DNA of 64,000 nucleotides from Phymorhynchus buccinoides. Lineage: Eukaryota > Mollusca > Gastropoda > Neogastropoda > Raphitomidae. The notes under the pieces were generated by a model. The model saw only the letters and a list, made by a program, of their open reading frames with translations. It was not told the DNA's origin and made no database searches. Below are positions 12,886-25,277 of this stretch, in pieces (the first letter of the stretch is position 1; each line of letters starts with the position of its first letter). Made by a program: the position numbers and the translations under genes. The stretch spans positions 45,272,362 to 45,336,361 of the forward strand of contig CM065699.1 in assembly GCA_017654935.2 (NCBI GenBank). Reading direction: 5' to 3'.

Positions 12886-12942
12886 GAAAATTCGCTGCAG
12901 ACTAGAATATGGGCGTTTGTGTTCTTTATTTTCTTGTAATAT
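12886..12942 (+). repeat. Dispersed 57-bp repeat, copy 2
   Basis: Near-identical to 7832-7888, including the block GAATATGGGCGTTTGTGTTC here and CAATATGGGCGTTTGTGTTC there. It lies just 3' of the receptor pseudogene. Confidence 0.75.
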
Positions 12943-13088
12943 AAATGTGTGTTGATTGTGATCAGCCACTTCATTCACTGCACTCAGCAACTAAAAATAA
13001 AATAAGATTGTAGAATGCATCTTTTTTAAATTTATATTTGATATTTATGTTATTGTAATTGTAGAATGCATCTTTTTTTTTAATATAT

Positions 13089-13958
13089 AGTCCAAAAAAA
13101 GAAACGCATACTTTTTCAAATGTCGTTTCCGTCATTGTATTGCTGCACGCATATCCTCCAAACTACTAGAAGTGTTCACCCAGTGGTCCTTGTCATGATC
13201 GCTGTCAATGTTTCTTTCTGCTCAAGCGCATGCGCACACAGTGCCTAAAATGTAAAAAAAGCGATTTTTTGATGCACACGTGCCATGCATGGATAGAATT
13301 TCATGCAATTTCGTGAACACAGAGTTAACACCTTGTTCTCAAACGTCTACGAAAGGGAATCCCTTAGTGTTGGTGCAAGGGCGCCTAACTGCCGAGCAAT
13401 ACCTAAGGACATTCTGTGTCCACACTTCCTGCCCCTTCTGCACGACCTTAACGCTGTGTTCCTGCAGGACAAGGCTCGCCGTCATACTGTGCGACTCGGC
13501 ACCCAGTTGCTCACCGACAATCACCTCCACGAAATTCTCTGGCCAACCATATCATCAGACATGAATCTAAAAGAACACATTTGGGATGAACTGGATAGAC
13601 GCGTTCATGGCCGAGAAGATGTGCCAGTGAATCAACGCGAGTTGTTGAATGCGCAGCAGGAGGAGTGGGACATCATCCCTCAGCAAGACATTCGCCGTCT
13701 GATCGAGTCCCATGCCGATGGTGTCCCAGGCACTTGTTGCTGTTCAAGGCGGTCACACCCTACTGTTTTGACAGCCCTCACACCTATGGATGTCAACTGA
13801 CTGAATGATTTGAGGATACATATGAACTCTCCATACATTCAGCTATCACCATGTCAAATTTCAAAACGAAATTCGCATTGTGTGATTTTCTGTGAAGTTT
13901 GGAAATTAAGATGAAACTTTGACTAGGCCTACAAGTTATGCGTATCTTTTTGGGGACT
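13089..13958 (+). mobile_element. Tc1/mariner-type transposon relic
   Basis: The ends match as inverted repeats: AGTCCAAAAAAAGAAACGCA on the left and TATGCGTATCTTTTTGGGGA on the right. Inside, a broken transposase is readable: NCRAIPKDILCPH, then FLQDKARRHTVRL (the first catalytic Asp region), then LWPTISSDMNLKEHIWDELD followed by RRV, the typical distal catalytic block with an Asn-Leu variation. A frame change is needed around 13390. At about 870 bases it lacks the N-terminal helix-turn-helix part and is inactive. Confidence 0.8.
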
Positions 13959-13959
13959 T

Positions 13960-14942
13960 CCGACCAAAAGAAACCATACACGTGCATTTTATATGCGCAC
14001 AAAAGAACAGCTCATTCAAATCATGCAGATGTCTAATTCAATTATTTCTGTACCCAAAATCTTAAGTTTTATTGCATTCATGCGATTAGTTTCTATACAA
14101 TAGCTCAACAAACAATACCACCCCCAAATTTCAAAAAATCGCAAAAGTGTGGCTACACAAAAAGTGTGAAAATGTGGTGTGTCCACTGTTGTTGGCAAGG
14201 CAATTTTTTTACACGATGTCTCAGGAACCCCCTCAATATGTCCAGAACTGCTGCTTACACAGTTAAAAGTTATTGCTGCTTAGGTGGACACACCCAATTT
14301 CAAGCATCTGTTTTGTGATGATAAACTTAGGGGGTTGCGTTATTTGTTGGCCTATTGCTTCAAAACTAATAACAAGAATACAATAACATTTTAGGGTCTG
14401 CTGTAATTGAATTAATGACATGCAAAATATTAAAGGATTTGGCCATGCCATTTTTGTTCTGGCTCTTAAGAAAATATGAATTTAACTGTTGTTGATTTCT
14501 GTATGCGTATCATAATTAGACACGAAAATGAGCACAGATCACACATGACCTGGTGTGTAGCTTTGACATAGGCATCACTTTGCTTCTCTCGGGCATCCCA
14601 AGTTTTTTAACAGAGCAACAAAATGGATGCATTTCAAAGGTCTATGTTTTGGTAAAACATCCCTGTATTTTATTGCTACGGAGCAAAACTATTGTGTAAA
14701 CATTTTGCTTTGCCAACAAGTGGACACAAAATTTTTACTTTTTGTGAAGCCACGCTTTTGTAATTTTCGGGTGGTATCGTTTGTTGAGCTACTGTTTCGA
14801 GACTAATCGCACGAATGCAATAAAACTTTTTGGGTACACAAATGATTGAATTAGACATCTGCAAAATTTGAAATGATTTGAATGAGCCATTCTTTTATGC
14901 GCATATAAAATGCATGTGTGTAGTTTCTTTTGGTCAGCAGTA
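13960..14942. mobile_element. Foldback-type element with long inverted repeats
   Basis: The left arm (13960-14215) and right arm (14690-14940) are diverged inverted copies of about 250 bases, with tips CGACCAAAAGAAACCATACA and its counterpart TGTGTAGTTTCTTTTGGTC. A third diverged copy at 14270-14455 lies between them in the orientation of the right arm. No transposase is visible, so it is non-autonomous. Its left tip touches the mariner relic directly. Confidence 0.75.
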
Positions 14943-17170
14943 TAATATTATGCTATTGACTGATTTCAATTCCATCGCAATCATAGCAATCTTTTAGCTT
15001 CAATAACTCCGTTGAAACATGTAACTGACTCAAAAAAAATATCGGGAAAAAAGACTGCCGCACTAGCATTTTTTAAAGAAATCAATTGGTGCATTAGTCT
15101 GCCATATTTTTGCAAATACAATATCTGTCAGGCATTATGCTCATACCGATGAACTCATCATTGTGCTTACCATGTAGTTATTTTGGTCTTCTTTTGGACC
15201 GTGACATGATCTTTAATTCTAGGTTTGAGAGACAGGTTCAGGGTACGGACTGGAGACGACTATTAATTTTGGACTGCACTTTGTGGCATTGTTTGCTGGT
15301 CCGCTTGTTTGTTGCTGCAATAACCACAACCCAGACCGGAAAATCATCATGACTGTTGGATGTCAGAAAAGTTCAAGATGGGAGAAACGCAAATCACACA
15401 AGCATGATTGACATTCAATACATTACAGTCACACATACACAAAGTACAAAGCAAACACGGTATTCATAATTTTATTCATAATGCAGGAACCCATCAGAAA
15501 AACAAAGACTGTCCAGTGTAAATACATGAAAGATCCGAGGGACTGTTTTACCATGCAGCATCACTCATTTTGTTTCAAACTGTGACTTTGCAAGTGCGTG
15601 GAACTTAATACAGAAAATGTTCACAACACAAGGAAAGACAACCAAACCTTTGTATTCTCCCATATTTGTGTCCTTAAACTTATACATGTACTCCCATCTA
15701 TAGTATCATTTCCTTTGCTTTTTGTAAAGCACATTCAAAGGCTAATATATTGCATCATTAAAGTAATTTTTAAGAAAGTTGTTTTGACTCCAAAGTGCAA
15801 AAACAAACTTAAACATATGTGGATGAAAGTAAGATTCGGAGTAAACAATTTCTCGTCATGACACACAACATGATTGTCTACAGGTTCCTTGTATATGTTA
15901 CTTCTACTTACAACGCTCGACAAAAACGGGTAAAGGTTTTGAATATACTATCACCTCGTGCCACCTGTCAAGCTAATGTGTGCAGGCTCAAGGTAAAGGT
16001 CAACATAATAATACAAAGGTCAACGATGTAAGACAAAAAGAGCCATCACCTTCCGAACCAAAAAAGCAAAAACCGAAAGTGCTGACAGAAATTGAAAAGC
16101 CTGATGACAGTAATTACCCATATCTTCTCATGCACGCCAAAGATTTGTGTACGTCTGACACATCAAAATAAAACCAAGATCAACTGTAAAACAAAACTTT
16201 TTTTAAAAATTATTCGTGAGTTGCTTAAAATAACTTTTTTTCTATTCTTGTTTTGCTGCTTTTTTTTTTTATGTTTTCTTTTGTTACACTAAAACTGTTA
16301 TCACATTCTCTGGAGACAAAGCAACTGAAGTAGGGAGAATCAAGAAGAGACTTTGAAGGCTGGGTATGTATAGTAAACGGGGAAGTTCAATGCAGTATAA
16401 AAATGAAAAATGTGGCAATTTACCAACAAATTGCACCATTATCTAAACAAATGTTTTTTAAACACACAGAAAGTTATGATTCTGATTTTTGTTTATGTTT
16501 TGCTGTTAAACATCCTCTTTCTGTTTTGTTGTTGTTGTTTTTTCCAGTGACAATGCTGATGAGCAGCCATTTCAAACTGCAAACAAATCTATCAGAACAC
16601 TGACTTTGCTTAAACCACGGCAGGCATTTCCAAAACTGAACATGAATACATTTTGTACTGATAAAAGGATTTCTTGCACAATAATGGCTTGCTAATATGC
16701 ACAATAATGGCTTGCTAATATGCACAATAATGGCTTGCATATTAATGCACAAGCACGAGCTCACACACTCAAATCCACATGCACTCACGATGGTGTAAAC
16801 AAACGGGGTACAATGAACAACAATTGGCACAAGAACAAAAATGTATCATCAATACTTAAACGTAATGGATTTCACATTGGAAAAGGGCAGTAACATTATC
16901 TTTACAATCGTCGGGAACTTGAAATAAACAGCATCACCAGTTTAATTTGGCCAAACCAATTGAGGATGAATGCGAAGATTTCACAAAATAGGTAACTTTT
17001 CAGGGTACTATTTCGCACACACACACACACACAATTTTTCTAATTTTTTAAAAATTGCAACATGGTACCAATAAACAAGAAATTCTGTGGTTATAACTTT
17101 TTTTTCAAAATGTGTTCAAATCTTTCTTGCAAGTTTACTTTTATATAAAGCCCTCCTAAATCCAAAAGAT
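14943..17170. other. AT-rich intergenic stretch
   Basis: No supported gene. It contains a small triplicated segment at 16678-16737 (unit ATAATGGCTTGCTAATATGC) and a short (CA)n at 17016-17032. Short ORFs show no recognisable motif. Confidence 0.5.
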
Positions 17171-17174
17171 TTGA

Positions 17175-17325
17175 AGGCAGATTTTACTCTTTGCATTCTT
17201 TTCAATTACAAACCTGGGAGGAAGACCATCTATCCAAGTTTGATGGGTATATAGGTGACTTATGAGTCCAATGCGGGACTTGAAGGTTTTGTGACAGTGG
17301 GGACAGGAAAGAGTGTCAGGGTTGG
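17175..17325 (-). mobile_element. LINE 3' coding fragment with C-terminal zinc finger
   Basis: On the minus strand the frame DTLSCPHCHKTFKSRIGLIS followed by HLYTH is a C2H2/CCHC-like finger of the form found at the C-terminus of animal endonuclease/reverse transcriptase LINEs. It continues as QTWIDGLPPRFVIEKN. No catalytic part is preserved nearby. Confidence 0.6.
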
Positions 17326-17557
17326 AAAGCTATGGGAGCCTGCTCTGCTGGACTACAGAAGCCTGAGAGTGAAAAGCTTACTCTTTAAACCTGCTGTTTG
17401 CATGCCTCAAACAAAAGCAGTGTGAGCTGTTCTCAAAATGTCTTCAGGAAAACATATTTCATATAATCATAAAGCATGACCATAATCACACATCATTAAA
17501 AAGGCCGAAACACAATTTATGAATAATGAAACTAAATATGAAGTTACATATCATTGT

Positions 17558-17673
17558 TGTGTGTGTGTGTGTGTGTGTGCATGTGTGTCTAGACCCCCAC
17601 CCCCCTCCCCCTTTCTCACTAGTCTCAGTGTGTGTCTCTCACTCTGTAATTCTAAGTCACATTTTATCAGTCT

Positions 17674-17704
<31 letters not shown>

Positions 17705-17912
17705 ATGCAGACTGTGTGTGTGTGTGTGTGTGTTTACACTGCATAAGTATGAATGCATTGTTAAAATGTTATAATGAAATATAAATTATTGTGACTATCA
17801 GAAATACACTAGACTGAGAGAGTGACAGACTGAGAAAATGTGACTATGAGAATCACACATACAGAAAGACAGAGAAACAAACAGGAGAGGGATGGGGGTG
17901 AGGGGGTTAGAT

Positions 17913-18002
<90 letters not shown>

Positions 18003-18009
18003 GTTAGAT

Positions 18010-18060
<51 letters not shown>
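17558..18060. repeat. Microsatellite cluster: (GT)n, poly-C, (GA)n
   Basis: (GT)n at 17558-17579 and 17714-17732, a poly-C run at 17676-17701, and (GA)n at 17917-17998 and 18014-18058. The two GA blocks are separated by a repeated GGGGTTAGATCACAGAGAGA junction, so the second block looks duplicated from the first. Confidence 0.9.
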
Positions 18061-18061
<1 letters not shown>

Positions 18062-18489
18062 ACAGAACAGCGAGACAGAAACAGAACGGTAAGGTGTTTG
18101 AGGGGGCATGATAAAACAAAAATTATTTGATTATTTTGGAGATATGCAGAAAGAGAGAGGGGGGAGGGGAGAGAGGAGGGGAGGTCAATATTTACTGATT
18201 TTCAAAAGCCTCTTACTACATAGAAAACCCCCCAGCATCAAACAAAAGAGAAAGAAAAACCCAGCAAATCAGAGAGTATCAAGAAACATTAGGCCTACTT
18301 TTAAGTTTTACTGAAAACAGAAACACAGAGACAGAAACAGAGGGGTGAGGAGCAAGAGGGTGTATGATTAAAAAAAAATCATGATTATATAGGACTAGGA
18401 GAGAGACAAATGGAGAGAGAGAGAGAGAGGGGGGGGGGGTTAATTTGTATTGATTTTCTAAAGCATCTTAGTACATAGAAGAACACAAC

Positions 18490-18622
18490 AAGTGCAACAA
18501 GTCCAGCCTGCAGAACTCGGTACCACCAGCAGTCATTCTTCCCTCAGACCATTTCCGAGTGGAACAAGCTTCCTCATGGGTGGGAGCAGAACATTTCAGC
18601 GATACTGAAAAAATAACAAAAA
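18490..18622 (+). mobile_element. Non-LTR retrotransposon C-terminal fragment
   Basis: The frame RTRYHQQSFFPQTISEWNKL followed by PHGWEQNISAILKK and a stop matches the conserved SFFPRTIxxWNxLP ending of reverse transcriptase ORFs of LINEs. Upstream domains are absent. Confidence 0.6.
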
Positions 18623-19205
18623 CTTAAAAGTAGCCAGGTTCAAGTCTCACACCAGACCATTTTTATTTCAGGTTAATTTTTTTGCCATTTTTTCTTCTTT
18701 TTTAAATAAAGCTTTCAAGAAGGATAATTATGTTTTGTTTTTCAATTTTTATTTTCTGATTTTAAATGATATCCATGTACATTAGTTTTCACCTCAGAGA
18801 GTATGTGGGCTGTTTGGTGTAGTAGATACAGAGTATGACTTTGAAAACTGTAGCATGATCTGATGCACTCGGGTTCACCTCCAGCTAAAGGCAGATTTTG
18901 TTGTTATAAATTTCAGTACACAGTTGACAAACCATTTAATGTAAGAAAATGAACGACGCATTTTTAACTTTTTGAAACTAATTTGGCCCATGGTCTACAA
19001 ATTACTCAACTGGTATTCATGATTTTTAGTGTTACAGAGTTTAAATAGATAACTGCTGAACACTTGAAGACTACGAAGGACAGGAAGTTAAATTTATTAT
19101 AATTATAAATATTCTAAACTGATTTTTCACACAAAGAAATAAACTGCAATCTCCCGAGTCAAAGTTCTCTGCATCTGCATTTTATAATAATTTTGTTCTC
19201 TGAAA

Positions 19206-19976
19206 TTGTGCATCATTTTCTTGTTACGTGAATGGAAACTCAGCCGAACTGTTGGCCAGGTCTTTGAGGCAGCTGGTGTTGGGGAAAGTCAACTAATCCC
19301 TCGGCAGCAGTACCCAGAGCCAGTGCCAATGCCTCCTAGTTGTTCAACAAGTCAACTAATCCCTCGGCAGCAGTACCCAGAGCCAGTGCTAATGCCTCCT
19401 AGTTGTTCAACAAGTCAACTAATCCCTTGGCAGCAGTACCCAGAGCCAGTGCTAATGCCTCCTAGTTGTTCAACAAGTCAACTAATCCCTTGGCAGCAGT
19501 ACCCAGAGCCAGTGCTAATGCCTCCTAGTTGTTCAACAAGTCAACTAATCCCTTGGCAGCAGTACCCAGAGCCAGTGCTAATGCCTCCTAGTTGTTCAAC
19601 AAGTCAACTAATCCCTTGGCAGCAGTACCCAGAGCCAGTGCTAATGCCTCCTAGTTGTTCAACAAGTCAACTAATCCCTTGGCAGCAGTACCCAGAGCCA
19701 GTGCTAATGCCTCCTAGCTGTTCAGAACAGACCACCATGTGTGAAATGTTACTGTGCAGCTCTTACTTTATTGTTGTTCCAACTTCAGACTTGAGTCAAC
19801 CAATGATAAAAGCTTTCAAGGGCACATTACTTGCCTACTTACCAACCTACCTACCTACTATCTTTTACTCTAAACAACAGGGGGAGAGTGTCCTTTCATT
19901 GTACCATGAATTGCGCTCAACTCAAAACCCCAACAGACCTCAACTCGACTCAACTCCCAAACAACCTAGCAGCTAG
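19206..19976 (+). repeat. 63-bp in-frame tandem array, 7 copies, inside a 256-codon open frame
   Basis: A 63-base unit is repeated seven times (about 19290-19725) and keeps one plus-strand frame open, encoding a 21-residue motif around SQLIPWQQYPEPVLMPPSCS. The frame starts MCIIFLLREWKL and continues past the array into unrelated sequence ending YLPTYLPT..KQPSS. No splice sites or homology are recognised. The first unit differs at several codons (IPRQQ, PVPMP) from later ones, consistent with spread of a derived unit. A real repeat protein is possible, but a minisatellite that happens to be a multiple of three is the simpler reading. Confidence 0.6.
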
Positions 19977-20025
19977 CTACCCTAGGTGAGGGGCAGGTAG
20001 TGAAAGGGGGGTGGGAGGTGTCCCA

Positions 20026-21563
20026 TTAACTCTTTCAATCCTGCAGACCGGTTTTCCGGTTTCAAGGCTTAATACCTTTCAATCCTGGAGAACGGAAAAC
20101 CGTTCTGGAAGAAATAACTCCTTTCAATCCGAGAGACCGGTATTCCGGGATCGTACTTTGGACTTCCCGCAATTCGCGCCATCAAAGTGCGTCATTTACC
20201 CTTGACCCAGCCCTAACGGGACTGTTTATGAATGGAATGTGATGCCAGACTCCCCAGCCGTTTACCCTTCCCTTCCCCCCACCCCCTCCTCCTTCCAGCT
20301 CTGTGGGAAAGGGGTCGTTTTGAGTGAATGCGTGTAGTAGGTGTGTACTGTGCACGTGGCAGTTTTTGTTGGTAGTGAAAATGGAAGGTGGAGAAAATTC
20401 TGATTCTGACCAATTTGACAGAAGAAGAGTGAGTTTAGTTCGTGGCAGCTATTGAAGCGCACATAGGTGGTGATGATGCTAGTGGTGAGGAGTTAGATTA
20501 TCAAAACTTACCTTTGTTCTACACTCGACCGAGTTTTGAGTGGATTAGGGGGAACTATGTCACACCAAAACCGAAACTAGGACGGAATTCAAACATCGAT
20601 CAGGGCCTGTGTGTGTGTTAGACACATCAATGAAAGCACTAGATTATTTTCAGTTATATTACTCTGATGAAGAGTTCAGTTCTCTGCTAGAATATACCAA
20701 CAATAACACCTAAAAAAACGCACCGAGGAGCCAGAGAAAAACAAAGGTGTAGGTGACAAGCACACCTGTGTGTTGTGCACGGCACGACACCCCAAGTAGA
20801 AGCATGCACACACTGGTGTCAGCTATACCGACACCCCTTCTAAACGTGTCAAACTACAATGATGTGTGAAAAGTGTAGTATCTGTGCTGCAAACAGCGTC
20901 ACAGTGACTGCTTCAAGGTGTGTCACACACGTGTCACCTATGTGTGACATGTGATGTGATGACTGTGACAGGGGTACATACATGCGTAGATAGGGAACGT
21001 GAAAATATTATCTGTGTAAAAAAAAGTGTGCAAAATAGTGTGGTGCTTGTCCTCTATATATTTGTGTTGTATCCATACATAATCGTCAAAACAGACAATA
21101 AACTGTTGATGTGTTGGGGACCATTATGGTGACAATGGTGACACTTATCCGTGGAGTAATGACAAGCACAATGCATGGGGATGTACAGGAGGCGTCACTT
21201 GGTGAGTGCGTGCATGAAATATACAATTTGCTTTAAAAACACTGACCTGCATGCATGGCATGATGGTATGTTTTATGTTAAGCTGTCAACGTACCTGTTT
21301 TACACCTGTGTGTCATCTGTCATGTCACCATAATGTGTCAACATGGTCACAAACAGCTTCTCACATCAAATCCCTACACAACGGTATATGACATTCTTAG
21401 GTTCGTGTAATGTGGGTTACTGCCGTAAGTCTCTAAAATAAGTACCCCATTATCACATTTTTAACCCTCTATAAATCCAGGAATGAAGGGAATAGACAGA
21501 TAATAGAAACCTAGGAATAAGGGGAAGTAACAGTTAGTGTAAAACCAGGAATGAAAGAGTTAA
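20026..21563 (+). mobile_element. piggyBac-type transposon relic with TTAA target duplication
   Basis: TTAA at 20026-20029 and 21560-21563 flank inverted tips CTCTTTCAATCCTG and CCAGGAATGAAAGAG. Transposase traces are readable on the plus strand: an acidic start MEGGENSDSDQFDRRR at 20382, then LPLFYTRPSFEWIRGNY, then MKALDYFQLYYSDEEFSSLL (about 20630-20690), the typical N-terminal part of piggyBac transposases. A Cys-rich HTCVLCTARHPK stretch (about 20762) recalls the C-terminal finger. The catalytic centre is missing, so an internal deletion inactivated it. Confidence 0.75.
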
Positions 21564-22170
21564 GCTGCACACAGCTCCCCAGCAAGGGGCTGGGATATTC
21601 TCACCCCTACCTTACCAAAGGGACCTCCACCCTGCAAAAACAGAAAGAAAAAAAGGCTACCCCCCTCCTTCCCACCCCACCCATCCTATCCCCATTACTT
21701 ACCGTTTCCTTTTTTTCCAGTGTGCACAAACTAACATGACATCACAATGCATGGCATGTACACATTAAAAGCTGGCATAAATTGGCATTTACACATTATG
21801 CAAAATAATCTCCCTATCCTAAACTTAAAACAAAACAGCAGGTACGCATTAGCATCACACAAAATCTAATAAAATGTCAACATATCTACTTCAAAGCATG
21901 TGATGGCATCACACTTATTGTCCATCATCAAAACTGTTCAAGAACGTTCAACAACTGATCAAGACAATAAATGTCATCCCTTGCAATCTTAAGCAACACA
22001 CAACTAGCAGAAATCTACAACATTTGTAAGTGGCCTGTATCCCAATGACAATCACCATTGCTTCACTATTATTATTTATATTATATACAACTTGAAACCA
22101 CTGAACTGACAAACCAAAGGTGGCCTGGCGGTGTGCTTCACATAGTTATCACAGATAATTATGTCAGCAA
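21564..22170. other. Intergenic stretch without recognised feature
   Basis: AT-rich, with no supported gene or repeat structure apart from simple C/A-rich patches. Confidence 0.45.
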
Positions 22171-22179
22171 AAAACATAA

Positions 22180-22710
22180 GTCCATTTATTCCCCATAATA
22201 ACAAATGGACACGCACTTCACAACGTACAAACAACACAGACAAGCTCTCAACAACCACAAGTCCATTGATTCCCCATAATAACAAATGGACACTCACAAC
22301 GTACAAACAACACAGACAAGCTCTCAACAACCACAAGTCCATTTATTCCCCATAATAACAAATGGACACGCACTTCACAACGTACAAACAACACAGACAA
22401 GCTCTCAACAACCACAAGTCCATTTATTCCCCATAATAACAAATGGACACGCACTTCACAACGTACAAACAACACAGACAAGCTCTCAACAACCACAAGT
22501 TTATTCCCCATAATAACAAATGGACACGCACTTCACAACGTACAAACAACACAGACAAGCTCTCAACAACCACAGTCCATTGATTCCCCATAATAACAAA
22601 TGGACACTCACTTCACAACGTACAAACAACACAGACAAGCTCTCAACAACCACAAGTCCATTGATTCCCCATAATAACAAATGGACACTCACTTCACAAC
22701 ACAGACAAGC
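22180..22710. repeat. 81-bp tandem array, about 7 copies
   Basis: The unit (AAGTCCATTTATTCCCCATA onward to ..CTCTCAACAACCAC) repeats with several internal deletions; two copies lack the CACTTCACAACGTACAAACA part or a piece of it. Each unit contains a small inverted pair, GTCCATTT and AAATGGAC, around TTATTCCCCATAATAAC, so each can fold into a hairpin. Confidence 0.9.
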
Positions 22711-22809
22711 TCTCAACAACAGCAAACAAAACCAAAACTTTAAAACAAGTAGAATTTGCACACAGACAATAGGATCCCCATCTATAGGAGTTAGAGGGGA
22801 ATCCTTATA

Positions 22810-23197
22810 ACAGTTGTAAAACCATTTGTTACCCAAGTTTTTAAATGGAAATAAATTGTATTTTGAAATCACAACTAAGTGCAACAAATAACCCAATGTC
22901 TAATAAAAAGTGCACACATACACACACGCGCATCAAGGGTTGGGGGGGGGGGGGGGGGGGGGGGGGGCGACACACACACACACACACACACATGTATATA
23001 CACCTTTCAACAACAGCAAAACAGTTACTTCTTAATACTACACACAACCAAAGGCACCAACAATGTTTTTCATCAATTGCTAAGTTCGCCAAACGTCAGA
23101 TTTGCTTGACAGAACTCGACCAAATATGCCATCATTTTTGTTTATATATACAAGTATTACAACGTAAGTGTACTTGACAATAGCAGGGGTCAGGGGT

Positions 23198-23232
<35 letters not shown>

Positions 23233-25078
23233 GCATCCTCCCTTTCACAGGAAATTGTACAAAGATGAAAAAATAAAGAAAAAAGGCGGCAAATTTGCCA
23301 TAGACCTTTTCTTCTGCTGGACCATTCAAAATTGGCAAGTGCATAATTCATCAGGAGAAAGAGATATTATTCACCTTCTTTTAATAGTACCCTCTGGCTT
23401 TTACTGACAATTACCACACAAACCAACTAAAATATGCACCTGGCAAGGGAAGACACCAACATTTCTTGCGACAAGCTTACTACAGGGAAACAAAATGGCA
23501 AAGCAACATTTAGCTATTTTAAAAATATACATATACATTCTTGGGGCATCTTAATATCCATAATGGAAAAGTTTTGCTTTTGTTGCAATCTTTGAACTGT
23601 AGACCAAAATCTAAGATTTTCTTTAAAGAAATTAAATTAAACTGTGCAGCATTCCTCGACGCTAATGCAAAACAAAACGACAAGCACACAAACATGCATC
23701 CATCTGCTTTCATTTCACTAAAGCAGCAGCGAAAAGTGGAAAGAGGGCATAAAACTAACGTAAAAGTCCCAGGACCACGCTTCGCTGACCACGACACCAG
23801 CTTCTGCATTTAGAGCATATTACATGTGCAGTGCTTGTTTGGCACGACAGAGAACTTGCAATGGTTCACTCCCAATGGACATATAAACCGCTTCCAGGCA
23901 TCAGAATAGTCTGAAGTCCAATCCTCTGAAAACGGCGGTAAAACGACCAAACTCAAATCAGTTCCCAACATGACCACAAAGGCATGATGCGGCAAGAAAT
24001 CGCTTTGAAATGACATTTGACAGAAGAAATTACACTCACTTTAAAAAAAAGTAAAACATCCACCACCAGAAGCAAAATCCTTTGTCAGAAATTCTTAATC
24101 CTGTGAAATTTGCCAATCCTCTGGCAATTCTGATGTCTCCTTTCCATCCAGTGGCAGACACAGAGACAGACCAACAACGAGAGATGCAGAGACAATGGCC
24201 TCATGGTTTCCGCAGCTACAACTGCTTTCCTTCCGTTTCTTTCTGTCTTTCTTCTCATACACACATACATTCTGCTTTGTAGCTAAGCTAGAGCTATTTT
24301 TCTTTCTTTCTTATACATATGCACATTCATTCTGCTTCATAATCATACACACAATTTTTTCTATGCAGTTTTCAGCGAAAGCACTGAGGAATAATGTTTA
24401 CAGTTCATCTTTTTTGAGTGCGCAATCATACATACATTCAGACACACACACACCTTATGTACACCCCAGTTACTGTTGTTTTACGAACACAAAACACTTC
24501 CCCCTATTTCTTCCCAATAACTTGGTAAAAACAAAAAAAGGGAACCGTTAACTGGAACATGCGAACCGGTTTTTCTGTTTCTATTTTTTTATGGGGTTTT
24601 TCCTTTAATTTTCAAATGCCTGAAAAGGCAGAACAATGAAAGAAACGGGCAAAACATGTTTCCTGAAGAGTGGATTGGAAAGGTCAGTTGAACATTCACA
24701 GTTTTTCTTTTCCAATTTTTTTAAATCCATTTTTTTTCTCACATTCAATTGCCTAAAACAGTAGAGCAAAGAAGAATCGGACAAAACACGTTTCACTTTT
24801 TTTTTTAAAGGGGGGGGGGGGGGGGGGGGGGGGGAGGCGAGTGCCTGAACACTGATGAAATAGCTCTGCATCGAAGAAATGGTCCAAAACATGATGAAGT
24901 TTTTCTCTGACGACTGGATACGAAGGGTTGCTTGGCCATGGAACATTCAAACTGGGTTTTCTTTTTCATTTTTTTTTTTAACCAAATTGCCTGAACACAT
25001 TATGAAAACTAAAAAGGCAGAGAGCCGGAAGAAGCGGGCAAAACACGATTCCCCGAAGACTGGACTGGATTGGCCGGG
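22810..25078. other. Non-coding stretch with G-runs downstream of HERPUD
   Basis: Probably the 3' flank/UTR side of HERPUD. It holds G-runs of roughly 28, 34 and 26 bases (22940, 23199, 24809) and (CA)n. No coding sequence is supported. Confidence 0.5.
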
Positions 25079-25277
25079 TCAGTTTCCGTTGACAACGGGG
25101 GGTCGTTCTGGCACGAGGGAGGTGAAGAAGGAGACAAGCATTCGCAGGAGAACCATGGAGGTGGAGGGGGCCGCCTCCTGCGGGGGGGGACTGCCGCGGG
25201 CGGAGGGGGGGTGTTGTCTGCCGCGGGCGGAGGGGGGTGTTGTCTGCCGCGGGGGCTGCCTGGGCGCCTTCCGCCTC
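25079..25277 (-). CDS. HERPUD: HERPUD exon 8 (terminal), frame break at C-runs
   Basis: The acceptor TTATTTTCTGTGCACACAG precedes [15 protein letters not shown] and two copies of a C-rich 33/34-base repeat with C-runs of 6, 7 and 8. The conserved tail [20 protein letters not shown] and the following RPPVVNGN with TGA at 25079-25081 are in a frame shifted by one relative to the phase-0 start. A homopolymer length error in the assembly, or a real frameshift allele, would both explain this. A weaker downstream acceptor would also fix the phase but lacks a good pyrimidine tract. Confidence 0.8.
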
